Source of the DNA: Erodium maritimum | Taxonomy: Eukaryota; Streptophyta; Magnoliopsida; Geraniales; Geraniaceae | Direction: 5' to 3' | DNA: 64,000 nt | NCBI GenBank assembly: GCA_963921825.1 | Contig: OY997593.1 | Coordinates: 41,369,111 to 41,433,110 of the forward strand | In this document: positions 11,032 through 21,415 of the stretch, one piece after another | Position numbering within the stretch: position 1 is the first letter of the stretch | How the letters are laid out: every line of letters begins with the position of its first letter | Notes under the pieces: generated by a model | What the model was told of the DNA's origin: nothing | What the model saw: the letters and a program-made list of their open reading frames with translations, nothing else | The model's database searches: none | Translations under genes and position numbers: made by a program

Positions 11032-13870
11032 TGTCACGCCCCAATTTCAGTAAACCGAACTCGGGTCGCGAACGTTTAAAATAAGAAACCACTTTGAAAC
11101 CATTTCCATTAAAACACTTTACAATACCAGTTTAGTTCAACAAAAGATAATTACAACTCAAAATAAAACGTCCCATAAGCGGACAAAAAGCGAGGTATCC
11201 GTCGCTAGACTTAAAAGTAACCCGGACTCCCGCCCCTAGCTCTTCAAGCTTCGGAAGCTCACCTAGTCCGACCTGCGACAAGTACCTGTAGGAAAAGCAG
11301 CTAGGGGTGAGCGTTCGCTCACCACCACGGATAACAGACTGACTACGGCATAATTAGCAGACAATGCCGGTAACACCAATAATAAAGTCAACCCGGGGGA
11401 CACTGTCCCCAACCCAAGGACTCTGACTGATCATACACCCACTGTTACCTTCCTTGACCAAATCAACACCTTGACTCGTGAAGTAGACCCGACACAACGA
11501 TCACGACCTCTCCCAAGGACTCGAAAGAAACGACGCAACACCAAACAAGATCACAAAGGATCGCACACCAAAAAAGATCACAAAGGATCGCAAACCAGCT
11601 GCTCAGTAACCTCCCTCACTCAGGTCCAGGATCGACCTATCGCAATTCCTCGACACTAAGTCGGATCAGGCTGTCGACCTTTGCAGTTCATCGACACTAA
11701 GTCGGATCAGGCTGTCGACCTATCACACTCACAACCACCGAACCACACACGCGCGACCAGGACCCCTTTACTGACGGGCGGGCCCCCTAACCCGTCTGAA
11801 CGTGCAGACGCGTGTGATCGAGGACCCAAAACTCAACAATAAACAACACGGCTCTCAAGGCCACCCAAACTCGACGATAAATAACACGGGCTCTCAAGGC
11901 CACCCAAACTCAACAACAATTAACACGGGCTCTCAAGGCCACCCAAACTCAACAACAATTAACACGGGCTCTCAAGGCCACCCAAACTCAACAATAAATA
12001 ACGCACAACAACCTGCGGCATAATCGATGCCTCCAACAGTCCTAAGATCGCTAGTTTCACAAACAACCTCCGGGCATGGTCATATGCCTCCAGTAAAACA
12101 ATTATCGCTAAGTTCTCTGCTCCTACGACACTACTAAGTGTCACATGCTTTTCTCTTAAATGCTACAATCCCGTATCATGCTTTTCTGATAAACGCTACA
12201 ATCTCGTATCATGCATTTCTAATAAACGCTACAATCCCGTATCATGCATTTCTAATATTCGATAACCTACTCAACCCACAACACCCCGGTGTCACATGCA
12301 TCTCTACAGTTAACTTTCCCTAGTCAGGGCCGAGATCCGGCTATTTTTCCCTACCTCAACTGAAGAGCAACCGCTATGTTTCCTAGCTGCTGACGTTCTG
12401 GCTCGCTACCTCCGGGCTTCACTTCGATCGAAGCCAGACGCTAAAGATAACACGAAAGCCATAATTAGCGGCAGTTCTCAAGTTAATTTAAAGGTCACGA
12501 TTAATCCAGTTTAAAACCGACAGTTGTCCTTTAAACTCGAGCGGGATAAAAGCGGGGTCATGGCGAATCGGGTTTGAGTACCCGAGCACCGAAACCGGTG
12601 CATGCGAGGCACGGTCCCAATGCACGAATCCCGAGGTCCGATTCAGCGGTCCGCTTTTGTTCCCTTTTTAAACCCAGTTAGCAGTCCATTTTAACCAGAG
12701 TTCCAGATTCGTTCCCAATTCCGATTAATAACCCTTTATTCAAAACAGAACGGTTTTTGTTTCAAATCAAAATTCCCTTTTATTTCAAATCTGTTCCTGT
12801 TCCGATCCCCTGAGCCCAAAATGAATTAAGTTCGGTTTTTGAACAGCCGTCCCTAAATCCCGTTTACAAATTTGATTCTCAACTCCTCGATTTAAAACTA
12901 TTTTTAAAACCAAATTGATTTTAATTTCTTTTTGTTTTAAATCCCTTTTTTTTCCTTAAATCTGATTTCTTTCTAAAACTCTTTCAAATTAGAAACGTTT
13001 CTGTTTCAATTAACCTTTCCTTGTTCATTTCTAAAAACTGCTTTTGAAACTTCCAATAGATTAAACTCGGATTTAGATTTCATTTCCTTTCCCTTTTGTT
13101 ACACAAAGAACCAGATCAAGAACAGTTTCAATGACATCATTAAGAAAGTAACATTTTTGCTAGTAACAGATGGAAGGAAAGAGGGCTCGGGTTTCGAGTC
13201 CCCGGTTTCTAGTAACATTTTTGCTAGTAACAGATAAGGGCGGCGGGAGGTGGTCGCGGTGCCGGGCGTGGCGGCGGAGCACGGCGAGGCACGGTGGCCC
13301 CTCGCCCGTCTCAGATCTGGGACGACGGGGCTCGGGTTCGAGGGTTCCGGCGACGAAAAGGGGAGGAGGCGGCGGACTCTCGGGAGAGAGAGGCGAGAGG
13401 AGCTCGGGGACGGCGCCGGCGAGTCTATCTCGGCTCTGGCCGTGCACGGCGACGGCGAGTCCGTGGAGGCGCGACGGAGCTCGGGCGGCGGGGAACGGCC
13501 GGCGACGGCTCGGTTGGACTCAGAAGTGGAGGGGAAAGAGGGAGGACGGGGTTGGGAGGTCTGCACGGAGAAGATGAAGGGAGATGGTGGCTGTGTGGTG
13601 GTTGGAGAAGGTGAAGACGCCGGTTTCCGGCGAGGGTTCGGCCGGAGACGAGAGGTGAGAGAGGGGCGAGGTCTGGCGAGGGCGGCGCCGTCGTGGGGAG
13701 GAGGTTTCGAAGAAGAAGAAGAAGGAGTAAGGGAGGGAGAGGGTTCGGCTGCTGGAAAAGAGACGCAGAAACAAATTTAGGGTTAAAAACCCTAAAGTGG
13801 GTATTTATACCCAGGCTTGGGCCGGGTCGGCAATGTGGGCCGCCTCGCCTAGACTTGATTTACTTTACCT
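11032..13870 (-). repeat. gypsy LTR, minus orientation (right end uncertain)
   Basis: Begins TGTCACGCCCCAATTTCAG, the reverse complement of the LTR ends at 41013 and 61311. The first 1.3 kb follows the same plan as 21416-24349: an 18-bp palindrome at 11306-11323, minisatellite, then short repeats containing GTGTCACATGC. Beyond about 12.4 kb it diverges and passes through a GC-rich stretch (13230-13760) resembling the GC-rich part of the LTR 31481-34639. No clean TG...CA end or target duplication was found on the right. The LTR may be truncated, and 13870 is approximate. Long open frames in the GC-rich part occur in several frames on both strands and look like composition effects. Confidence 0.7.
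11832..12003. repeat. 39-bp minisatellite inside LTR
   Basis: About four tandem copies of a 39-bp unit with the core ACACGGGCTCTCAAGGCC followed by ACCCAAACTC. The same core, in 36-bp units, forms the arrays at 39520-39780 and 45981-46380 (opposite strand). Confidence 0.85.
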
Positions 13871-14328
13871 GTTTTGTCTTTTTATGCAAGTTTCATAAGT
13901 GGTGAGCGAAGATTCAGGACTTCCACCAGAGGATTCAGGGACTTTTACTGGGAGGGATCCCTTAATCACATCTACAAGTGTCGCTCTCCTCCCTTGGAAG
14001 CCGGTGTCAGCAGGTTCGGTCGCATTTTACAAAATATGCAGCATCCGAGAAATAACTTGAACAACAGACACAAACATCATTCTTATTTAATTTTTGTTTG
14101 CCTTTATGCCTCCCCAATAAACCACATGTGCCGGTTCATTTGTTACAGAGTTATGCGTAGACAGATCTTAATGGCTCGATACCATGAAATAAATCTTCAA
14201 TCGTGGTCAGCGGTTTCCCTGATGCACTACTATTATCGTGGAAATTCAAATTAATGAAATTGCCCCTTTTAGTTAAAATAAATAAGGAAAGAGTATTTGT
14301 AATAAAAAAATATAGTTTTGTTAACCAA
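13871..14328. other. unassigned sequence
   Basis: Between the LTR and the LINE-flanking repeat. One plus-strand open frame (13874-14254) exists but has no recognisable motif. I see no RNA gene or repeat here. Confidence 0.3.
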
Positions 14329-14452
14329 ATCAATCCATTGACGAAATAAAATGTTTTAACTTCTTATACATGTCATATCCTTCTTAAATATTTAGAAAGG
14401 TCTAGGTTATGGAAGGTTTGAATGTGACATGAGTACACCAAATTATCATAAA
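14329..14452. repeat. left copy of a ~120-bp direct repeat flanking LINE-1
   Basis: Runs from CAATCCATTGACGAAATAAA to AAATTATCATA. It is about 90% identical by eye to 17609-17727. The two copies bracket LINE-1 exactly, the right copy starting just after the LINE poly(A)-like tail. Confidence 0.82.
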
Positions 14453-17400
14453 TTTGATGCACTAATGTAGATTATTCTTCAACATTCTTCAATCTTAAGA
14501 TTAAGGAAGGGGATAGGTGCAAAAACAATTTCCATCTTGTGGCAAACTACAATAAATCCAGGTCCAAGATTACCCAATTGGTAGATAATGGTAGAACACT
14601 AACAGTTCCTGGGCATATTAAAGAGGTTGCTCAGTTACATTTTGCTTATACATTCAGACATTCTCCTCGTGGTTGTATAGATCTCTCATCTTTGCCTTTT
14701 AATAGGCTATCCTTTGTTCCAGCTCAATCATTAAAGCAACCCTTTTCTGAAGTGGAACTGTTAAATGTTATCAAAGCTTGCTCTGGGGAAAAATCTCCTG
14801 GTCCAGATGGTTTCTCTATGAAGTTCTACTAGGTCTACTAGGATTTTGTCAAAGATATTATGGCATTAATGAATCATTTCTTTAATGGGGTTGGTCTGGG
14901 TAAAGGGATAAATTCTTCCTTCATCACTTTAATACCTAAAACCACATCTCCCTTGAGCTTTGAAGATTACAGACCCATCAGTTTGATTAGCAGTCTGTAT
15001 AAAATAATCTCTACAGTTCTTTGCGGCCAGGTTAAAAATTATGATGAATGTTTTAGTCCATGAAGTACAGTCAAGATTCATTATTGGGAAGCAAATCATG
15101 GATGGCATACTAATTACCACTGGATTAATTCAATCTATTAAATAGTCTAGGAAGGAAGTGATTGTGCTTAAAGTGGATTTTATAAAAGCATATGATCACA
15201 TTCATTGGGAAGAATCTTAAAATTACTGCTGATCATGGGTTTTGGAGATCTATGGATTCATTGGATGGTTGTGTGTATAAAGGCTTGGTCTTCTGTTCTC
15301 ATAAATGGATCTCCCTCTCTTGACTTTGCATTGCATAGAAGTCTAAGGAAAGGGTGTTTACTGTCTCCCCTCCTCTTTGCTCTTGTGGCAGAAAGTCTAC
15401 ACGATTAATACAAAAAAGGGATTCTTTTTGGGGTTAGATGTAATATTTTGGGCTTGAGATTTCTCATCTGCAATTTGCAGATGACACTCTCATTTTCATT
15501 GAAGCTGAGATTCAAGATACTATCAATCTGAAACATACTCTTATCTGTTTTCAACAGGCTACATGTTTGAAAATAAACTTTGAGAAGTCTAAAGTTCTAC
15601 TTTTAAATCCTTATACTATTTCTAAGGAACAAAAAATTAAGATAGTGGGTTGCTTAGAAATGGATTTACCCTTTTATTAACTTAGATTCCAATTGAGGGC
15701 TAATCCAAGGTTGAAAAAGACTTTGGAGCCAGTGGTTATGAAACTCAATAAGAAGTTGAGTTTATGGCAGGGCAAACACAGATCATTTAGTGGAAGAATC
15801 ACCCTCATCAAGTCTTCACTTTCTTCTCTTCCTTTTTATTATATGTCCCTCTATACAGCTTCAAAGGGTGTCATCAAGGAAATGGAGAGATGGTAGAGAA
15901 GATTTCTCTTGAATGGAACTATTTCTAAGAAGGTTTTGCATAAAGTAAGTGGAATCTTATTTGCATACTTAAAGAGTCTGGTGGTTTGGGCATCAAGGAT
16001 CTACATATCATGAACAAATCTTTTTTAGCTATATGGTGGTGGAGATTTGTTTTGGAAAAGGATTCATTATGGAAACAATTGTTGTGTTCTAAGTATGGTT
16101 GGGAGGCTTCAGCTTGGGATTTATCTAAGCTTAGTCTGCACAGAGAATTGAGCTTCTTGTCACATATTGGTTCATTATTGGTTTCTCCACACTTTTCCAA
16201 TATCTTTGGGACAATGGTGTTCAATGGACTGTTGTTTCTGGCAATAGAATGGCCTTTTGGGAAGACATGGATCATAGACACCCCGCTTAAGCATTGATTC
16301 CTGAGGCTAAATCACCTCAACACAGAAAAAACTGCTTTTGTTTCTCATTTTTTTCTATGGTGGGGATTGCATTCTTTATTTTAGAAAACACTTTAGGGGT
16401 AAAAGAAGGGTCAGTTTTCAATATTAAGTGGCCTTCTTAATAATTTCCACTCATTAACTCCAGGTGAGGACATGGTGAATTGGATCGTTGATGATAAGGT
16501 TTTCAGTGTAAAGAAAATGTATCAGGCATTAGATGATCTTGTTGATTTATCTCTCTGATGGCCTTCTCTTCTTTGGGCTCCAATCCTTCCTTCAAAAATT
16601 ACAACATTTACTTGGTTAGTGTGTATACAGGAAGTTCCAACAAAATGCTTTCTCTTAGCCAAGGGAATTTATTTGAATAATATCTGGTGTCCCCTTTGTC
16701 ATGAGGAGCCAGAGGAGTTGGATCACTTATTTATTGGTTGCAAGGTGTCTTGGAGAATTTGGTCTGACTGCTTACTTTGGTGGGGTTTATCTACAACTTG
16801 TTGTGACTCAATTAAGGACTGTTTTGTAGCTTGGAAGCATCTTCTCCCAACAAGGTTCAAAAAATTCTAGGAAATCCTGGCATCTGTGATCTTACGGCGG
16901 ATATGGTTGTGCAGAAATAAGGCAATCTTCAACAATCAGTTAGAAGAGCCTGAGACCATTTTACAACAAATCCAGAGTAACTCCTTTCCATTGATCTGGG
17001 CCAAATTCAAGCAAGGTTCTTCATTTCCCTTTTCATCCTAGATATCTAATCATAGCCTATGTTATTTAAGGAACAATCATTTGATGAGGTTTAATTAAAC
17101 TGGTGTTAGTTTTGAATGATGCCTTTACTGAATTGGAAGGTTTAGCTCTTAGTTGATCTTCATCTGGGTTTGGTTTCAGTTAAAGATCAATATGTCTGGA
17201 GTACTAATTTTATTGTTGTAGTTATCAGTTGGGGATTAGGGGACTGCGAGGGTTGTTTTATATCAATTGTCAATCCCTCGGTTGGTTGAGTTTTTTAGGG
17301 TAGTGTGGGAGAATTTGAACTAATGTTTTTCTTAAGGGGTGAGAGGACTGGTTTGAGTGGTTAATTAGGCTGTTATGGGGTTACTTGAGACACAAGTTGG

Positions 17401-17608
17401 GGGTGGGAGTAGTTTGTTTTTGTTTCTTGCGTGACAAGTCTATATTAGAATGGGTTTGGTTTTTCTTGCCTTACAAGGCATTGGTTGGGTGGGTCTCTTT
17501 GTTTTAGAGGCTTTTGTTGTAATTTTCTTGAATGTTGCTTTTCCCTTGGCCTTGTCTTTATTTTCAAAGACAAGTTTTACAAAAATCAACCTGCTGATAA
17601 AAAAATTT
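14453..17608 (+). pseudogene. LINE-1: 5'-truncated, decayed plant L1-type LINE
   Basis: Six open segments in shifting frames cover the middle and end of a LINE ORF2. 14539-14832 has SGEKSPGPDGFSMKFY and 14860-15063 has SFITLIPKT then FEDYRPISLI; both are early reverse transcriptase blocks. Near 15470 the catalytic FADD motif is still readable between open frames. 15693-16297 covers the thumb and connection region, with WWWRFVLEKDSLWKQLLCSK. 16619-16870 carries the zinc-binding zf-RVT domain (CPLCHEEPEELDHLFIGC). There is no endonuclease domain, so the copy is 5' truncated. It ends in GCTGATAAAAAAA at about 17607. Many stops make it non-functional. Confidence 0.88.
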
Positions 17609-17727
17609 AATCCATTGATGAAAGAAACTGTTTTAACTTCTTATATTTGTCACATCATTCTTAAATATTTAGGAAGGTCTAGGTTATGGAAAGTTTGAAT
17701 GTGACATGAGTACACAAAATTATCATA
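17609..17727. repeat. right copy of the ~120-bp direct repeat flanking LINE-1
   Basis: Begins TAATCCATTGATGAAAGAAA directly after the LINE A-rich tail and ends AAATTATCATA. It matches 14329-14452 in order throughout. Confidence 0.82.
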
Positions 17728-18203
17728 AAAAGTACAATCTTTTTTTATATTAAAGAAAATCAAATTACATCACTATATGTATCTCTGATGCTAAGTTTAA
17801 TAATTACGAATTTCGAAAAATGGTATTCCACATGACAATGTTAGACACAAGTAACTATAACAATAGGGATAGAGATGTTCATCCTAACGAATCAATATAT
17901 TTTTTGTAAATTATCTTGACTCATCCAAAAGGCTTCGAGGTTAAGAGCGAGAACTATATATTTATTGAATGCAATGAATCATTACAAGTCCTCTCTTGAT
18001 TTTGGAATGCACAAGGATAAAGGCTCTCCATAATTGGGTTAATCCGTCATATGTAAAAGCACACAAGTCCCTTAAGAAAGTGGTGTTCCACACAATAAAA
18101 ACCTATGTACATTCTCTTCGTTGTGAAATGAATCGTTTAGTTTCGAAAATAAGGATTGAAGGAGATTGATTATAAAGATTTCTTTGTATGTGTTGTTCGG
18201 AAA
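17728..18203. other. A/T-rich sequence, nothing recognised
   Basis: Low-GC sequence without a convincing open frame, RNA gene or repeat. It could be old intergenic DNA or organelle-derived flank of the psaA fragment. Confidence 0.3.
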
Positions 18204-18295
18204 AAGGAGGACTCAATATGATTATTCGTTTGCCGGAACCAGAAGTCAAAGTTTTGGTAAGGAGGGATCTCGTAAAAAGTTCTTTCGAGAAATTT
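18204..18295 (+). pseudogene. psaA: plastid psaA 5' end fragment in nuclear DNA
   Basis: The translation from ATG at 18218 reads MIIRLPEPEVKVLVRRDLVK and then SSFEKF. This matches the highly conserved N-terminus of photosystem I protein PsaA, which starts MIIRSPEPEVK. A plastid-type Shine-Dalgarno sequence GGAGG sits at 18206-18210, seven bases before the ATG, as in chloroplast psaA leaders. Similarity stops after about 25 codons and an in-frame TAA follows soon after. Several substitutions show it is an old nuclear insertion of plastid DNA and not a working gene. The rest of the transferred segment, if any, is not recognisable. Confidence 0.8.
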
Positions 18296-18514
18296 CCATT
18301 CGAAGATGGAAAAAGAATAAAAGACATCACATAATATATCTACATATGAAGAAGTAGGGGGCGCCAATTAAAGTGGTAGTGAGATTGGCCGCAATTGCAG
18401 GAATAATGGTTTGAGTCAGTTTGGTGCGTGCTTCTTTTCTTTTTGTCCTCTTACTCGTAGTTCTTAGGATCTCTTCTAATAAATTGTTTTTCCAGTTCCA
18501 AATTAAAAAGAAGG
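18296..18514. other. unassigned sequence left of copia B
   Basis: No gene or repeat recognised. It runs from the psaA fragment to the left LTR of copia B. Confidence 0.3.
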
Positions 18515-18653
18515 TATTAGGATTTAAACCGTGCCTCGTATATTCATTTATTCGTGTATTTGTATACTGTTACAGATAAGATAAATACATTCAATAATCA
18601 AATACAAGGTTATCTAAGAGTATTCAAACTCTTGATAAATCATATCTCTAATA
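18515..18653 (-). repeat. 3' LTR of copia B (139 bp)
   Basis: Starts TATTAGGATTTAAACC and ends ATATCTCTAATA. It differs from the right copy at a handful of positions, including the terminal CA, here TA. The length is very short for a copia LTR. Confidence 0.88.
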
Positions 18654-19760
18654 CGCCCCTGCAGTCTGAACGGGAGGCTCGTGGACGTTCAGGCTGGACA
18701 GAAAATCAAGGAATAGGACCTTCGGTAAGCCTTTGGTGAAGACGTCTGCAATCTGTGAGCGGGACGGGACGTGGAGAACGCGAACTTGGCCTTTCGCCAC
18801 CTTTTCACGAACAAAGTGAATGTCGAGCTCTATATGTTTGGTCATCTAGTGCTGAACCGGATTCCAGACAAGTAAATAGCGTTGATGTTATCACAATATA
18901 CCAGCGTTGCTCGGGACAAAGGGAAATGTAGTTCGAGAAGAAGATTCCGAATCCAGCAAGCTTCCGAAACAACATTCGCGATCCCGCAATATTCGGCCTC
19001 AGTACTAGAGCGGGACTATGTAGGTTGGCGCTTAGAGGACCAAGATATCAAGTTGTCACCTAGAAACACACAGTAGCCAGAAGTAGAGCGTCGAGTGTCG
19101 GGGCAGCCAGCCCAATCTGCATTCGTGTATGAGACCAGTCTGGAGATGGACGAGCAGTATAGATGAAGGCCAAGATGTGTAATTCTCTGTAGATACCGAA
19201 TGATGCGCTTCAGAGAAGCCATGTGACTGACTCGTGGATCGTGCATATGAAGGCACACCTGCTGAACTGCATAAGATATGTCAGGCCGGGTAAATGTGAG
19301 ATACTGGAGCGCCCCTGTGAGACGGCGGTAGAGTGTCGCATTCTCAAAAGGAGAACTATCAGCGGAGCCAAGCTTTCCTTGAGTGTCAACTGGAGTAGCC
19401 GAGGGGGAACAAGAGGACATGCCAGCAGGAGATATAATGTTAGTGGCATATTTCTGTTGTGATAGAAACATACCACCGGAATGGCGAGTGACGGCGAACC
19501 CAAAAAATATGAGAGAGGACCCAAATCCTTCATGGCGAACTCTGAGCTGAGACGAGACATAACTGAAAGCCGGAGGGACTCGCTGGATGATGCAAGGATG
19601 ATATCATCTACATACAGAAGAATGTAATCCGTGTCTCGCTCATGACGGTAGATGAACAATGAGTGGTCGGACTAGCTGTGCACAAAACCGATGGAGGAGA
19701 CAAAATCAGTAAACCGTTGGTACCATGCTCGAGGAGCCTGCTTGAGACCATATAGAGAAC
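18654..19760 (-). pseudogene. copia B reverse transcriptase C-terminus and RNase H
   Basis: The minus strand encodes, in order, DYILLYVDDIILASSS with the intact YVDD catalytic box (in 19659-19210), then AMKDLGPLSYFLG. In another frame (19471-19016) follow PDISYAVQQVCLHMHDP, YTNADWAGCPDTRRSTSGYC and SWSSKRQPT. The last segment (18845-18648) has TKHIELDIHFVREKV and IADVFTKGLP, the end of the RNase H domain. This is standard copia order. One frameshift near 19470 and others break the frame, but many catalytic residues remain, so decay is moderate. Confidence 0.9.
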
Positions 19761-20834
19761 GGTTCTGTTGGGTCTCGAGGTAGGGTTGGAGATGAACCAA
19801 CTCGCAGCGGAAAATCAATAAAAACCAAGAGACGATTAAAACCATGAAACAACTAACAAAGAATGGATTCACAAGAGAAAAATTCAGCACTATCTCTTAC
19901 CAAAACAAGAACACCGGTTAACGAATGATTGGCTTGAGTCTCCAAGACGCCTACGTATCCACATGGGAATCAAAGCCACGTAGTTCTTCTCTTTGAGGAC
20001 TCAAGAACACAAAAATAGAGGAGGAAACTAGCCAAACCCGAAATGGCCATGGAAGAGGGAGAGAAAATGTGTTTCCTATTCTTGTCTTGTCTTTGTTATG
20101 TTGAAAAAAGATGACTTAAACATAACAAAACCCATACTTGTCCAACTAAAGGCATGGGACAAGTATGGTGTCAAGTAAGGTGTAAATAGGACAAAGTATG
20201 GCAAGACAAGATTGGGTTAGGTGGTGAATCACCAACACCTTAATCCTTGTCTTGCTTACTTAGTACTAATTAATCAAGACTTGATTAATTAGTTCCATGT
20301 GCCTTGATTGCATGTGCCTTTCATGGGCCTCTTGGAACATGGCCCGTGGCCATTTCCAACGAGGTCCCGTGATTCGCTCATCGCCTCCATGCCTTCCATA
20401 CCGGAAATGTCCAACATTATCCGACGCGATCAATCCCAAGACTCCAAGCCTTGTCTCGATCCGTAAAGTCCTATTCACTTACGGGCACATGACCCAAAAC
20501 CCAGTTTTGGTCATGTCCCGAGACAACTCCCTTTTGGCCATGATATCTATGATCAGACTCCGGAATGCCATTCCAATGACTAACAGAACGTAAACCATAA
20601 AGAGCCATCTTTCATACTAGTCGCTTCTAGTGAAGCTTTGTTGACTAGGGACCCATCGAGTGTGATCTATCTCGATCTATGGTTCTATTCGCATGGTGGG
20701 CATAGATCAGAGCACACATCGATATATTACTCCAACACATAAGTAATATAAAGCCGCTTTAATTTTATTGCTAACGATGATATATACATTTGGACATTTA
20801 GGATTGAACTACGGGCACTAAGACTAACAGGTTC
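19761..20834 (-). mobile_element. solo LTR of copia A family (19766-20829) with GGTTC target duplication
   Basis: The LTR (1064 bp) begins TGTTGGGTCTCGAGG and ends GACTAACA, as the copia A LTR does. It is flanked on both sides by GGTTC (19761-19765 and 20830-20834), a perfect 5-bp target duplication. The copia B reverse transcriptase frame resumes on the other side. Compared with 5242-6914 it lacks about 610 bp, equivalent to roughly 6004-6624, with a CAT microhomology at the breakpoint. It also has a small insertion near 20298. Confidence 0.95.
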
Positions 20835-21415
20835 AACAAGCAGACATGATCAGGATAGGCGGAGTCACGGAAACCAAGTGGTCTCACTGAGATTCCCGTT
20901 AAGAAATGCATTCTTGACGTCCAGCTGATGAATCGACCAAGATCGTGCCACAGCAATACTAAGCACAATACAGATTGTAGCTGGCTTGACCACGGGGCTG
21001 AATGTCTCATCACAATCGACTCCAACCTGCTGAGACCTGCCATCACCAACAAGACGAGCCTTATATCGCTCAAAAGAACCGTCAGATGTAGTCTTGTGGC
21101 GAAAAATCCACATGGACCGAATAATGTTCACACCCAAAGGACGTGGAACTAGATCCCACATCTTATTATTAATTAGAGCATTAAATTCATCTGTCGTAGC
21201 AAGTTTCCAATTAGGGTCAGACAGAGCATCTTTCGGGTTTTTAGAACAGGTGATAAAGAGGTGGTAGAGTGTAGATTAAATAGCACCTTCGGTTTGGAAA
21301 TACCAGACTGGCTCCTAGTGACCAAACGACGAGTCGGCACCGGATCAGTAGCTAGTGAGGTCAGGCCAGGTCTATGGGCTGGTGGGGCTGGTGCAGGCTG
21401 TGGGGATGCTGCTGA
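20835..21415 (-). pseudogene. copia B reverse transcriptase N-terminal part
   Basis: The minus strand (21161-20865) encodes MWDLVPRPLGVNIIRSMWIF, then YKARLVGDGRSQQVGVDCDE and TFSPVVKPATI. The first catalytic block QLDVKNAFLNGNL comes next. This is the N-terminal half of the copia reverse transcriptase. To the right the TRSQSGISKP linker is cut by the gypsy solo LTR. To the left it is cut by the copia A solo LTR. Confidence 0.9.

Noticed and set aside
13099-13780. Several overlapping Arg/Gly/Pro-rich open frames on both strands
   Set aside because: A GC-rich stretch within an LTR with few stops by composition. The frames overlap each other and have no domains. A similar stretch at 33945-34472 was rejected for the same reason.
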